From Apis mellifera (taxonomy: Eukaryota; Arthropoda; Insecta; Hymenoptera; Apidae), in contig NC_037642.1 of NCBI RefSeq assembly GCF_003254395.2, positions 2,884,501-2,948,500 on the forward strand: 64,000 nt of DNA, given 5' to 3'. The translations under genes and the position numbers were made by a program. A model generated the notes under the pieces. The model made no database searches, was not told the origin of the DNA, and was given only the letters and a program-made list of their open reading frames with translations. Below are positions 1-14,200 of this stretch, one piece after another (the stretch's first letter is position 1; every line of letters starts with the position of its first letter).

Positions 1-2044
1 ATTTTTATATTAATAATATCAAAAGTCTCGAGAATAACTCGTATTCGCACTGATTAATCGAGACAGTGATCAGAGGAAATAAAAATAAAGACTTATTAAA
101 AAGACAAATATATGTATTATAAAGTTTATAGTATAAAAAAGATAGATACGTACGTATAGGTAGATAGAGAGAGGCAGAAAGAGAGAGGCCAGCGGATTTT
201 GATGTTAAGTTGCTTTTGATTTTATTCAAGTTTACTACGTATAAAAAGGCATATAACAGGCACACAAACACACGATATATATATATAAATATAATTCTTC
301 TATAAATGTAGAACGATCGAGAGAAACTGAATTCCGTTCGAAAGTGTTGCAGAAGCAAAAATAAATACAAAAGAAATCAGATGCCAGATAAATATTTATT
401 TTTATTGAATTTTACAAATATATTTCATCTTATTTATTTTAACATTTATATGAGATAGAAAGTATATTTTTTTTTTAATTTGATAGCTACATAAGGATAA
501 TAGAAATTTATAAAAATAGACATTAAAAATTTTATTCCAAAATTCATAATTAAACAAATCTTATCATTCATCTTGTTTTTATCATTCATCAATAATTTTT
601 TATCGAAGTTCACATTTGAAATATATTACTATAAATCAAAAATTTATAACGAATAATTGTTTAGAAATAATTTATTTTTCTATTAAATTTCTTCATTTTG
701 GAATCTATTTCCAAATATCTTTATTTTCAAATATTTATAATTTTATTTAAAATAATTATTTGTTTTTTTTTATTCTCTTTATCCTTTTTTTTTTCTATTC
801 TTTTTAAAAATTACTTATTCCTTTTCAAATTCTATTAAGAAATAATTTCAATATATTTTATCCAACAAAATTTATTAAAAAATAAAAGAAAAATATAAAA
901 TACAATACAAAAATTGAAAGATGTCTCAACTTCGATTATCCTTGTTAGATAGCTCAAGTGTTATAAAGAGATCATAAAAGATGATCTATTTTTGATCATA
1001 CTTACAATGAGAAATACATGAAATTGAACATTAAATCAAATTGAAAATTCATTATTAAGAACAATCTATCGTAAAACTATGAGGCATCTAATTACCAATT
1101 TTTATATCTTTGATCTCGAAACACCAAGCTTCTGCTGATTAGCAAGAGGTCATTCATGCGCTGGAGTTCCTTCTCCAATCTACAAAATTGCGTACATCGC
1201 GATATGTATTTCAGTCTCTTTCCTGGCTAAATTATTTAGTTAAATACTCGAGGGATTATCTAATTATTGTAATTATAAATAATCTTTTCTATTTTCTTTT
1301 ATCTTCAAAACTCACGATATTAAGAAAAATGAATTTTCTATTGTTAGAATATTTCAAATGAATTTCTTGATGCTTGGAAATTCGTAGATACATTAAATAA
1401 CAGAAATCTAATATATATTTTAATAAGATATTATTGAAGAAATATCAATTAATATTTATAATTGAATAAAGATAAAAAAAAAAATATTTTAATTAAAATA
1501 AATATATTATTTCATTAATTATTATTTAAAAGAATTCAAAAATATTCAAAAGAAAAAAAATATATATATTAATAAAATACAATAAATATACAAAAAAATA
1601 TATTAATAAAATTCAAAAAATTAAATATTTATCAAATATTAAATATTATTAAAAATAAGAAGTATTTATATATATATAATAGAGTAGAAATTATTTATAA
1701 TTATAAATATCAATTATTTAATTATATTATTATATAAAAATTTTTAATCAATTTTTAATTTAATTAATTTTTAATTAATTTTTTAATTAAAATAAAAAAT
1801 ATCCTTATATATTATTTCAATTTCCAAGCATCATTTTTAAAATCTTTTAGAATAAGATTTTAGAATTTTAATAAAAAAAAAGAAATAAAATAAATAAAAA
1901 ATATACAATTAATTATTTCGAATCTATATATTTTCCAACAAGCAAAAAACCATCACAAGGAAGGGAAATCTCGATAAAAGAATAAAATATATCATGCTAT
2001 AAATTCACGCAGCCATGCTTGTAGCGAAGAAGCAGATTCTTAAA

Positions 2045-2075
<31 letters not shown>

Positions 2076-2173
2076 AAAAAAATAGAAAAAAAGAAGTAAA
2101 AGAGAAAAAAAAATTATCTAAAGTTAACTTATCCTTTTAAATCATGATGATCTGGTAGTGTGCCTTTACATAC
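1..2173 (-). other. Intronic sequence of PACS after exon 6
   Basis: AT-rich intron starting GTATGT at 2173. No exon matching a known PACS segment is visible. There are long A/T-simple stretches at 1440-1900 and poly-A near 2040-2100. A GC-richer patch at 1100-1200 has an acceptor-like TTTTGTAG and is treated as a weak exon candidate in the findings. The long minus frame near the left edge is low-complexity and unsupported. Confidence 0.6.
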
Positions 2174-2278
2174 CTGGAGTAGTGTGTCCGATACGATGTT
2201 TCTCTTTTGTTGGCTGACCTGCGCTCTGTTGACCTATGGCTGTCGCAGGAGTACTTCCGGTTTCCTCGTTGGTTACTA
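2174..2278 (-). CDS. PACS: PACS exon 6 (probable, with tandem acceptor)
   Basis: 105 bp. The donor CCAG|GTATGT is strong. The acceptor is a TAGTAG tandem: the exon can start at 2278 or 2275, both in the phase (1) required by exon 5. The open frame reads VVTNEETGSTPATAIGQQSA then GQPTKEKHRIGHTTP. This middle region is poorly conserved in PACS, so the call rests on phase, splice sites, lack of stops and GC-richer codons, not on a family motif. The pyrimidine tract before the acceptor is weak. Continuation must lie at or beyond the left edge. Confidence 0.72.
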
Positions 2279-5200
2279 CTACCGAATCGTAACATGCAAC
2301 AATGCAAAGCCAACGCACCAGACTTTCACTTAGTTAAACAGATCTGAATCCATATTGGCAACGAAACGTTTATGTCTATATTTTATTTAACAGCTTATGT
2401 TATATTCTTTTATTTTCATTATTATCGTTATGTTATATTGTTATTATTGCGTTATCTATATAAAAAGAATTGCGAAGCATCGCAAATTTATGATAAATTT
2501 ATAATAATGTTAATAAAAATCCTTTAACATTCAAATTTGAATTCAAATGCTCAAAGAAAAGAATTTATAAAAGTTTTGATATGTCCTTGATATTTTCATT
2601 TCACGTTAAATTGTAATCATAATTAATTGTATCATTAAATTAATAAGATAAATTAATTAGTGAGATATATTTTATTTAAAATTGTAATGTATAATGTATA
2701 ATAAATTCTCGTGTATTTGATATTACAAATTTTTAGTTGAGATTTTTAAATAACTCCATTATATATTTGATTATGATCCAATATTTATGTAATTACTATA
2801 ATAAAGAAACGAGAAATGTAAATTAAATAAATTTTGAAAATTTGGTAATATCGAAGAATATATTTAAATTTATTTGTAGACTAAATTAAATTCTATAAAT
2901 TTTATAAATAAATTATAATTAAATGAAATTTTGCATAACAACTTTTACATTATGACATATATTTATTTTTATTTATATTTAGAATTTATTTCATTAGTAA
3001 TAAAAAAAAAGTTCAGATTAAATTATAAAAGGAACTTTATTTTCTTCGAACAATACTTGGTCACTAGTTTTCATTTAATCCTACAAAAACTGGATGAGCT
3101 CAAGTGTAAAATCCTATTATATTCAACGGATTTATCTCCATATTCTCTACATTTTCCACTTTAACAATTTTCCATATAACCATATTTTTCTATTTAATAA
3201 GCAAATCGATATTACATTCAAATTTTAATAATTGCAGAAATTATAATATAAAAAAAATAAATGTTATTCTATTTTTTCAATCAATTAAATTATTTAATTT
3301 TTTCAAAAAATAAATATAGATATAAATTTTATTAATATTATATATAAAGTAAAATTATTATTATTATAAATTCTTTCAATAAAAGAAAATCATCTAAAAG
3401 AATAATGAATTGTATTATAATAAAATTTTTACTAGTCGTTCAAAAATTTCGTGATATCTTGAAATTCAATCATTAATCTTAAAAAAATTGACGTACATAG
3501 AAAGTATAATAGAAATCAGAATGCATAAGAATAAATTTCTGAGATATTTCTAGAAAACAAAGAGATTCAATATAACAGAGGAGTACGATTAAATCGTTTT
3601 AATCTTAAGTCATTGTATGCAGAACTAATCCAGATCAATACAGGATGAAAAATTTTTCTTTTTACTCTGTTTATTTTTTTTTAATATATAATTTCAATAG
3701 CGTGATATTCTTACTGAAAAAGAGGAAGATATACAATTTAAAATGCAATAAATATACATATAATAAAATAGCAAACGGCTATACAATGCTGCAAAATGTC
3801 AAATATGGCCAAATTATAAATGAAAAAAAAGAAAATTTTTGAACACACTTTCTACAAGTATCGAAAATATTTAATTTAGTTTAACTTTCATAATATTGAC
3901 ATGTCACATTATATTAAATTAATAATTACATATTCGTAATGTTGACATGTCTCGTTATATTAAATTAATGATTACATATTAATATACATAATACTAATAT
4001 ATAATAAAAATGATTATTATAAAAGTTAAATAACAATATTTCTTTAATTCTATAATATACAAGCAATGAATATCTAAATCTTGTGATAACTATGATATTA
4101 ATTAAAAGTTTCTAATTTCACTAAAATATTTTCTACAAATTTTTCTATTTATTTAAACTAATATTACATATATTAATGATATATTCTAAAAATAAAATTA
4201 AAATAAAAATAATGGTATATTATTTTATGCAGATATCATTCTTATAAAAATTCTGAAAATACTTAACATATATAATAATAAAAAATCTACAAAGATATTT
4301 AAATTATGTATCAACAACTACAGTATTCTCGATGAAAATAAATAAATTTTCACTTTTGATTTGTAGAAAGTGTTTACTTTTTTCAATTGCACAAAATACC
4401 TCTTTTTCTTTCTAGCAAAAGCAAATTAAAAGATAATATTCATCAAATGACATGATAACGTTCCTTACCGTGTGCAATTTATTTCGACAGAAGGAATAAT
4501 TAGACCGATTTTTAAAGTGGTCATAATGTTATTACACTTCTTTCATTCTTTCTTCCTCTTCGTTACATCGTAATAGTTACACCGTACGAAGCATTGCAAA
4601 CATTCGTATTTGCCAATCAAGATTCACGTGTTACAAAATCTACGATACTCAACGATATAATAAAAGCAAGTTCACTTACCGGAATGAGGAGGAGCGAGGA
4701 GAGATCGACTAGAACTGAAGAAAGGTCGAAGGGATGGCTTGGGTGTGCTACTGACCGACATGGTGTCCAATTCTGGACCACTGTCGGACAAATCTTCCAG
4801 TTCATCGAACAGTTCTTCGATTTCCATCTCTGCGCCTTTAACAAATCCAGTTAACGACTCTATAAAATAATGAATAAGATGTTCGTGAAACGTGTGTATT
4901 ATTTCTTTAGAATTTTTATATTTTTGGTGAAAGGATAATACGTGAATTACCTGAAAGCTTCTGCCCAATTTCCTCTTGATCTTGATCTAAATCCTCGGAT
5001 ACCCTGAACCGTCTTTTCAGCAGAGCTATGAATTTTTGCTTTAAATTTCTTTGCTGCAAGAATAAACACGAATTTATTGAACATTGAGTTAAAATTATTA
5101 CAATTTTAATTTAATATAATAGTTAATCATTGCAAACTTGTGTTTCAAAAAATACATTTAAATTTCTTTTTTCTTATTATATATACTAATAAATTCTATA

Positions 5201-8200
5201 ATAGTTTGGTGATGGACTATAACAGCAATAATTAAACCTATATTTTATTGTCATAATAATGTATGTCAAAAAAATACATATATTATCTCTTGTTAAATTT
5301 TTCAAAATTCTTTTCTTCTTTATTTTGAGACAGTAATGAAAATTATAATAAATAATATACATATGAGCTACAATTTCTGAACGCTTTCTAAACATTACAA
5401 ATCTAATTATCTTATCATTTATCTCTCAATCTCCTTGATTCTTATTTTTATTAATCTAAAACTGATAATTATTAAAAAAAAAATATCTTCAAAAACAAAT
5501 AGAATTAGCGACTCATTAATTAGCCAGTAAAGTACTACTACTATACGTGGTCTTTGCAACAATCAAGTATGAAAAGAAGCCACTCGATACAATAGGCAGT
5601 TACACTTAGCAAAGCGGAACTAATTCCTTTCACATACCCTGGCATTCGTCGGAATCTTTCCCCGACTCTTCCGCCTGTGCATCTCAAGAGTCGGCTCGCT
5701 GTCGCTGCCTTCCGCCTCACCTTCTGAGCTGAACTCTTCCTCCTCGTCGCTATATTCGGGACAGAGCCTCTCATTCGGGTCGTTCAGTCTTTTGTCCTGG
5801 TCGACCGGCTGAGAGCTGAGCGCGACGACGCTCACGCGAGCCAGCGCGACCGAATGTCCGCCATATTTCTCAGCCTTGTCCGACACCAGCTCCAACTCCA
5901 GGTCCATCTGCTTCTGGAGAACCTGTAAATACACGCAGGTGCAACAGAACGATGAGAAACGATTTCTTTCTTTCTTTTCTTTTTTTTTTTTTCTGCAAAG
6001 TGGTATGGTGCCGAATGGGTTTGATTAAGGTGAACGAACCTCTTTCGTGTAGATGATTAGGTAGGAAGGAAATAGGGATGCTGCAGAAATGAAGATTGAA
6101 CGATTAGTCTCCTTAAACTTGAAAGATAAATCTGTATTTATGACAGTACTAAGTCATTAAATTAAAAACTCTTCTAGTTATTTTTTTTGTTCTTATTATT
6201 AATTTTTTAGAATATATTATTAAAAATATATTTATGTAGATGAATAAATAATAAATTATTTTTGTGAGTTAAAATTAATTAAGAAGATTAATAAGCAACA
6301 TTTAATAATAATAATTTATTTAAATAATAAAATAAACAGATGAATCAAATGTGTATAAAATAAGATTGTTTTTAATGCCTTTTTATACATTTTAATAATG
6401 GAACATATTAAGCAAGAATATTAAATTAGATGCAACTCTTCTTTAACTCAAAATATTCATTCATATATAGTTCCTGTATGTCACAAGATATCCTGATTTA
6501 ATCTAATGCATTGCATTTGCAATCCAATCTCTGGAGATTCAAACGCAGGTATAATAATAATGTAATCCTATATATGTACATCTCAAATTAAACGATAACC
6601 TTGTAGTAATGAATTAGAAGCAATAAATCAATCATTCAATCACAAATTATATTATTCCGTCATTAATTTTGATTAACTGTTATAATTTAATTTTTCATAA
6701 TGAACTAAAAAAATTTAACATATTTATTTTTATTCAACAATTTTTATTTTCCACTTATTTCTAATATAATTTATTCCAAATTATTATTCATAACAGTATC
6801 TATTTTAACAAATTCATTGAATTGATTATATTTGGATAAAGAATATTTATTTTCTCAGAATAAAACATACAACTTATTTAATTTTATTATTAAAATTGGA
6901 AAATTAATATCAGCATGAACTTTATATTACATAATATTCTATTAACACAAAAAATTATTATACTATGTACAATTCCTTGAATTTAATTGAAAGTTTTTAT
7001 TGCACGATCATAAAAATATAATGCATAAAAAAAAATAAAAAAATATAAAAGTCATATAATAACAATTTTTTTTATTATCATTAAATAATGAAATTTCATT
7101 AAATAATGTATAATTCAAATATAAACTTTTACATTTATTTTCAAATTTTAAATAAAAGATTCTTGAATTCCACTAAATTGAAAGACAAGTTTCACAAATT
7201 CCTTTTTTCTCCGTTATCACCTCATCCATCCCCTCACCAAACAAGCAGAATCTAACAAGACTCACCGCTGTGAGACTAACGACTAAACTAAATGTCAAGA
7301 CCAACGACCAAATTGAGCGTTAACGCTACATAATCTGGTTTTAATCCTCATTTACCAAGAGGAAATGCATTCCTATATCGAACCCTATATCGAACAGTAT
7401 GCTAGTAAAATCGATCCATTTACCTGAGCCATGTTGATCACTCCCTCAGCTAGAGTCTTGTATCCGAGCATGGTGCGATTTTTATAGCGTTTTCTCCTCT
7501 GAAGCTGTATCAGCAGTTTGTTGCCGTCCCTCTTGAGGAAATGTGGATACTGAAGAGCGAATTGGAGCTCGAGTTCAGTGTCCAGCATGCCACCGCTGGG
7601 GATGGCCATCTCATTTGAACGTAAAGTTCTCTTCGAGCTCTGCATCTTCACCGCGATGCTGATCGAGGTTAAATCAGAGCCTAATGGCCGTAAAATCACC
7701 AGACGGGTCAAGGTCAAGGAGCACAGCCTAAAGAAAATTTCAAAGATTTTTTCATTTTATTAGATTTAGATAATACATACGTTATTGATATGTGTGTTTT
7801 TTTAAAACTGTTTTTTAAATATATCAATTGTATAATTTTCAAGACAAAAGTGCAATATATAGTTTTACAATACAGAAATAGATTTCTCATATAAAAATTA
7901 TTTATAGAATAGATAAGGAAAATTTAATCAATGATGAATGTTTTGAGTTGAAAGATTAAATACAAGAAAATTAGAAATTCTACTGAATTTTATGTATTTT
8001 TATCTTTTCTGCATAAGAAATATCAAAGTTTAATTAATTATATCTTTATCTATGGCAATTAATTATTGCAAGCCATAAATGATGGAACTTATTAGAAATA
8101 TACGATGAATCATTACTTTTATTATCTTAATAATTAATTTTTTATTATTAACACTTTTAGAATAGATATAATTATTTAATGGATATTAAATAAAGTTAAA

Positions 8201-11200
8201 AATCTTAGAAATGTAAATATATCTTTTTTCTCTTTTAAGTATATCTCATCTGAATCATTCTCATCAATTATTTATTTAATATCAGTAATTTCATGCAGTA
8301 TTTTTCTATTTTTATTATTTTATTTACTTTTTATTATTTTTAACATCATGCTTTTATTCAAATTTGATTGCACATGCTATACAAATAAATTTTTAAATTG
8401 TAAATTGCTATCATTTGACGTGAATAAATATAATAAATATAAATTGTATCTATACTATGTAAATATAGTTTTATATTATAAATTTATGATAATATTTTAT
8501 TAAATATTATTAATGGCGAACATAACACGAATCCTATGAAAAACAGAATCACTTTTGAATATTCTGAATTCTATTCTATTCTCAATTCTAATTTATATTC
8601 ATTTTGTGTAATAAAAATAATAAAAAGTCTTCATCATTAAAATAGGAAATAAGGATATGAAATAATATTAAATACTTCAAAATGAAATAATTCAAACTTG
8701 CAGTTGTAGCGACTAATCATTCAGCGATACAATAAACAAAGAGATGGAATGAATCATCAGAATTTATCGACTAACAAAGACATTCATCATGACGACAATG
8801 AGCCAAATCAGCAATACTTTATTGGAATATCGCATTGACGCGGGTTTGACGCTATTTGACGAGATTTATGGCGATTGACGGTGCTCGTTTTGAAGTGTTA
8901 CAAGTGGACGTTTTATTGCCATTGGTAATCGAGGTCGTGTAGGATATTTAGAATGATTGATGCAAATTGTGAGTGAGATTTGAACAGAAAATGTAGGAAA
9001 AGAGGTTCTTTGTGAAATGAAAGTTTCACTGAACTTGTTCCTCTTTGTGACCGCGGGAACACACGAAATAATTGAAGTGTAAGATTTTAGTGAGACGTTA
9101 TTATCGCAGCAGTATGTATATGAACTGGAGTTTTTATTTGACTTGAAAAAATATCATAAAATTAAAAAGTTGCAGACAATTGTAATTTTTTACTAAACTA
9201 CTGTTAATTCAGAATTATATTATATCTACAATTTATTTATACTATATTTTGTACTTGTAAAATATATATCATATAATCAATCAGGATTAATACCTTAAAT
9301 AAAATCAATTTTAATTTTAATTTATTTTGATTTGCAAAAATATTTATATTGAAAGTTTTTTTGAGTTTTTAAATAAAAGTTATTTTCTCAAATAAAATTG
9401 CAAATATTTTATATCATTCAATGTATCTTCTTATTGTCTAGAATTTAATTTTGCCAAATGAAATTTTTGTCAATCTCCTATCGTTTTAAAGAAATAGCTT
9501 GACCCAGTTATGTGAAACACCTCGTATACTGCGCAACTCCATTTATCTGAATCCGCCAGGGAACAAAGAGTAACACATAACACTGGAGTTCACATAACAA
9601 GAATTAACTGACTCTTCTAACCTTTGATTTCTCGTTTAACCTTTTCAGAGACAAATTAAGATCTTCAAACAAAGAAAATGAAAAAATAAACATTCTTTCA
9701 AAACCATTTTTTCGAAACCACATAAAATTTCAAATTCAAATTTTTCGAGAAAAAAAAAAATTAAATTTTATCTTATCTCTGTCAACTATACTGAAATTTC
9801 CTTAAAATAAATATTCAATATCAATAAACGTGTTTCCTGTTTCGATACATTTAAAATGAAATTTAATCCAATTGCCAAAATAAAATATTCTAACAATAAA
9901 AATGTTTATTCGCTTATTTTATTTTCTTTCTCAACTTTCATCCATTTTATTTCCACAATTGTTCAAAACCTCAATTGATCGATCGTCGAAAATTTATCGA
10001 CAATTCGAAACCACATAATTTGGTGGTGGAACGAACGTCCGTCCAAAATTTCGCGAGTCGCTTCTGCTTTTCAGAAACAAGGACGTTCCGTTTCTGAAAC
10101 AAGGTCGAATCGAAACTCAAAGCAAAAATGGTGGCGCACAATGGTATCGATCAGACTGTACGTAGACAACGATAATAATCATGTCCGTTTAAAGACGTCA
10201 CCGCGTGTGCCGTGTACTATGAAATATGGATCCAATGTACATACACACGAGCGTGCATCGTATCCTTGCGGTATCTTCGTCATCAAAGACACGTTAGTCG
10301 TTACCCTTTGACACGAGCACGCCAGAGAACCACGTTTTAATCGCTTTTACTGCCAAGAATCAGGTTAAAGCAAAAACGTTCGCGTTAACGAGAGCAACGT
10401 TTCGATTAGGACAAACGAGAAGTTGCGAGTCCTTGGATGGAATATTCTTGATGAAAGACACAAGTTGGATTGTGCTGTCCATCAGTTAAATTAAATTGAA
10501 AGTGACTATTAATAGATATGTAATATGATTTAAATAAGAAATTATACGCATAAGCATTTTTCTTTTTTAAAAATTATTTTATGAATAAAATATATAGGAT
10601 TTCTTAACAATCCTACATATATATGATATAATATGTCTTACGTTTTAATAAATTTAATAAAATTTTACTTAATAGAAAAATATTTGATATATATTTATAA
10701 ATAATATTGTGAAATTTATAAAATTTAAACGAGCCATTTGTAGAATCTATGTAATATAATATTTATAAAATCTTTTTTAATTTTTTTCATTAAAAATGCA
10801 CATAGATTTTTTTTTATATTCAAGCAATTTGTAAAACGCAGTAAAAAGAAATATTCATGGTATAAAACAATGATTAATGTGCAGTTCACGAAGGAATTTA
10901 CTTAGATAATGTATGCATACATAAAAAATCTAAAATAGTATCATTTACTCGGACGTAATAGTTACAGTTATAGCTAAAAACTACCGGTCAATCGATATTC
11001 CATTTCTTGGCTTACCATTTGCAATTCTTTGCTATTTTTCCTCGTATTATGCGAATGCTTGATCTCTTTGTTTCTTCCATAATTCTGCAAATCAATAGCA
11101 CTTCAAAACATTTATTCACTCCTCTTGTCACTAAGTGAAATTTTATTTTTCTTTTATGTTTTCACAATATAAATTATATCGAATAATTGCGGTTAAAAAT

Positions 11201-14200
11201 GATGAAAAATAATCTGAATATTTATCAAAATAAAGAAAAATTTATCACTTATAAAAACATACGATAAAACTCACGATTATTTTTTTAAAAAAGCATGATT
11301 TGAGAAAATAGAATAACATTGAATTGATATAAACTTTAATAAAGTAACTCACTCTCTATGTTAAAATAAAAAATACAAAAAAAAAGTTATTTTAAAATCA
11401 AAGTCGAATCACTTTTTATCTTGCGTATGTGTTATAATTATTTTTTTCGATTCACATATACAATTTAATTCAAATCGAATTTCATCTTCACTCCCTATTC
11501 TCTTGACACAAGAAATTTATTTCTTCTCACAATTTCAATCCAATTTGAATAATAATCTCACACGATTCAAAATAAAATCACTTCTCAATGCCTCGATATT
11601 CTTTATTCCCCGAAAATACGAAAATAACAATCGAAAATACGATTAAATCTTCCATACGATATTTCAAATCGGACGCAACAACTTTAGTCGACTCGATTAG
11701 CCGCAGCTGACTGTGCAAACGACGAAAACCATAGGAAACGGGAGCGTAATTCTCGAGGAACCCCTTTGCTACACGCGAGGGAGGAAGGTAGTTATTTTTA
11801 TTTATGGAAAGCTTCCCTCCACGGTTCGGGGGCGAAAGCGCTAACTATAGATCCACGGGTTTATAACTACAGGTGGTGTTTCAGTTTCTCTTTACGTCTT
11901 CGCCTAGCACGACCACTATACGAGCATGATTGTCGGTGAGTTGGACAGAGACACTGCGAACGATTTCTTCTTTTTTCCTTTTCTTTTCTTTTCTCTTCTT
12001 TTCTTTTTTTTTTATCTATCGACCAATCACGAATCGACGGGGGTGGAATAAATAGAAAGCAGACGTGGAACAGGAATGAGTGATGTGTGGAGAAGATCGA
12101 TAAAGGAATGGCAATACTGAAGGTAAGAAAGTAAAATGATTGGAAAAAGGAAAAATTCCGTTCAACCGATGAGTATCTCCATTGAATTTTTATTATATCT
12201 ATTATAGTTTTTGAGATATGCGTGTAGCATATGTAACGTGTAAAAAATGAAAAAAGAATATTATTATTCTGATATATCTATCTTTAGGAAGTTATTCATT
12301 TTTTTTATTTTTAATTTTTACGAATTATTGTAAATCTTTTGATCTTTTTGAATTTTTGAAGAATATAAATCAACATTTTTAGAAAGCTATTGTGAATTGC
12401 TGGTAATTTTTTACAATTTTTTATTCTCTTCCTATTGCGAGAGATAAAAATACGTTGAATAAAAGAGAAATGTGAAGATTGAGAAACAGATACGGTATTA
12501 AAGGACGGTAGATAATAAAGTAACGTCAAAATGAAATCGTTTGCTATACTTTTTTTTTTCTCTCCCTTTTGAAATATGTACATTTGTACGATAAAATATT
12601 ATGAACAAATTATTGATGATGAGAGATATAATTTTTAAGATATTATTTTTTTCAAGATATAATTTTGAAACATGAAACTATGAAGGAAATAATATGTGTA
12701 ATTTATAAATTCTTTGTTCTTAATAGAAAAATATAAACTGTAATAAATTGTAAATTATACTCAATTAATTTTAATTAATAGAAATCATTGCATCCAAAAA
12801 TAATTAATCCCAAATTTAATTAAGGATTTTTATCACCCATATCGAAATCTAATTTCGAAAGGTCAAAAGTTGCACAGAAATAGTTTTAAGCTCCAGACAA
12901 TACGTCTTCGTGCTTCATAGACAAATATAGAATAAGTAAAAATTAATTTTCGAACGTATAATAACAAATTTATGGTGATAGATTAACATGGTGTTCTATT
13001 GCAAAGGGGGTGCAATTCTACGAATCATGTCGTAGCACGAATGCATCGAATTCACCCTCTTTTGTCGCACGATGTCATTCATTATGCAATACACTTTCTT
13101 ACCCCCGTTGGTAATTTTGTATTATTAACGCGAATTATTGATCCTGATCGCCTATCGCAACTTTGATGGAAAAAAAACGACGTATTCGTGCGATATCAAG
13201 AGTTTTCTGTCGAAGGGATATGTAAATGCACTATAATCCATAAGCATTTGGATATATTTCATAGATAAAAGAATTAGAAGATTTATATTGTGCTCTTATC
13301 TAAATATTTTTAAATAAAATAATTTTCAATTTATATTATTGATATATAGTACAATTTCTCGAGCCTATTTAAAGTTGAAAATTGATTATTTTGCATTATT
13401 TTTAAGATAAAATATTTATAAACGGTACATTACATAATTGTTACTACTGCCGTGATTTTTATCATACGATCTTTCATATTCTTCTTGTTTTTAAACTTTT
13501 AAAATAGATTTTTAATCTATAACCTGATTTTAAATAAATGTTTAACATAATCAAAGTTTTGTTGATATTTCGATGTTATAATTTAGTTATAATTTAGTAT
13601 TATTACATTCCGTAAAAAGTTTTGTATTCAATTTAAATATTATTTATTTAATATTATGTATTATTCTAACTAATCATTTACATTACATTAATATTATATT
13701 TCAAGGTTTTTTTTTATATTGATAATAGTGCATGTTAAAGTATACTTGTTTCTTTAAAAAATTGCTCTTGATAAAACTACCATGAATCATCGATGATTCA
13801 TAGTAACATGAAACAACATTGGTTGGAGTATATATCCTGCCGAGTGAGAAAAAAATGCGATAGAAAATCAAAGGAAAAATATTGAAGTATATTATTAATA
13901 TATTTTGAAATTGTTTGAATATTACTGAAATATTATCATCGAATATAATATAATAAAAATATTGCGATACTCTAATGACATGCTAAAAATATAGTATAAC
14001 AAATATTTTAATTTTTTTATTTTATATTACTATTTTATATACTTTTTTATTCATTTTATAATATTGATGAGTTTAAAATACAAGAAAAATAAATATTACT
14101 AAAAAAAGAATAAAAAATATATGAAATTAAAACTTCAAAATTCATCGCTTATATAAACTAATATTATCACTAACTATTTATACTGTTTTTTTTAATTAAA

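Noticed and set aside
5..370. 121-codon minus frame at the left edge
   Set aside because: Rich in Tyr/Leu/Phe/Ile from AT-simple sequence and (TA)n, with no domain. It looks like a composition artefact.
4594..4854. Plus and alternative minus frames over PACS exon 5
   Set aside because: Shadows of the exon. Only the frame with STPKPSLRPFF fits the family and phase.
6000..6110. Possible extra PACS exon in intron 2
   Set aside because: It has acceptor- and donor-like ends, but exons 2 and 3 join directly in the order and phase of the family, and the patch adds nothing conserved.
7578..7763. 61-codon plus frame
   Set aside because: Antisense shadow of PACS exon 2.
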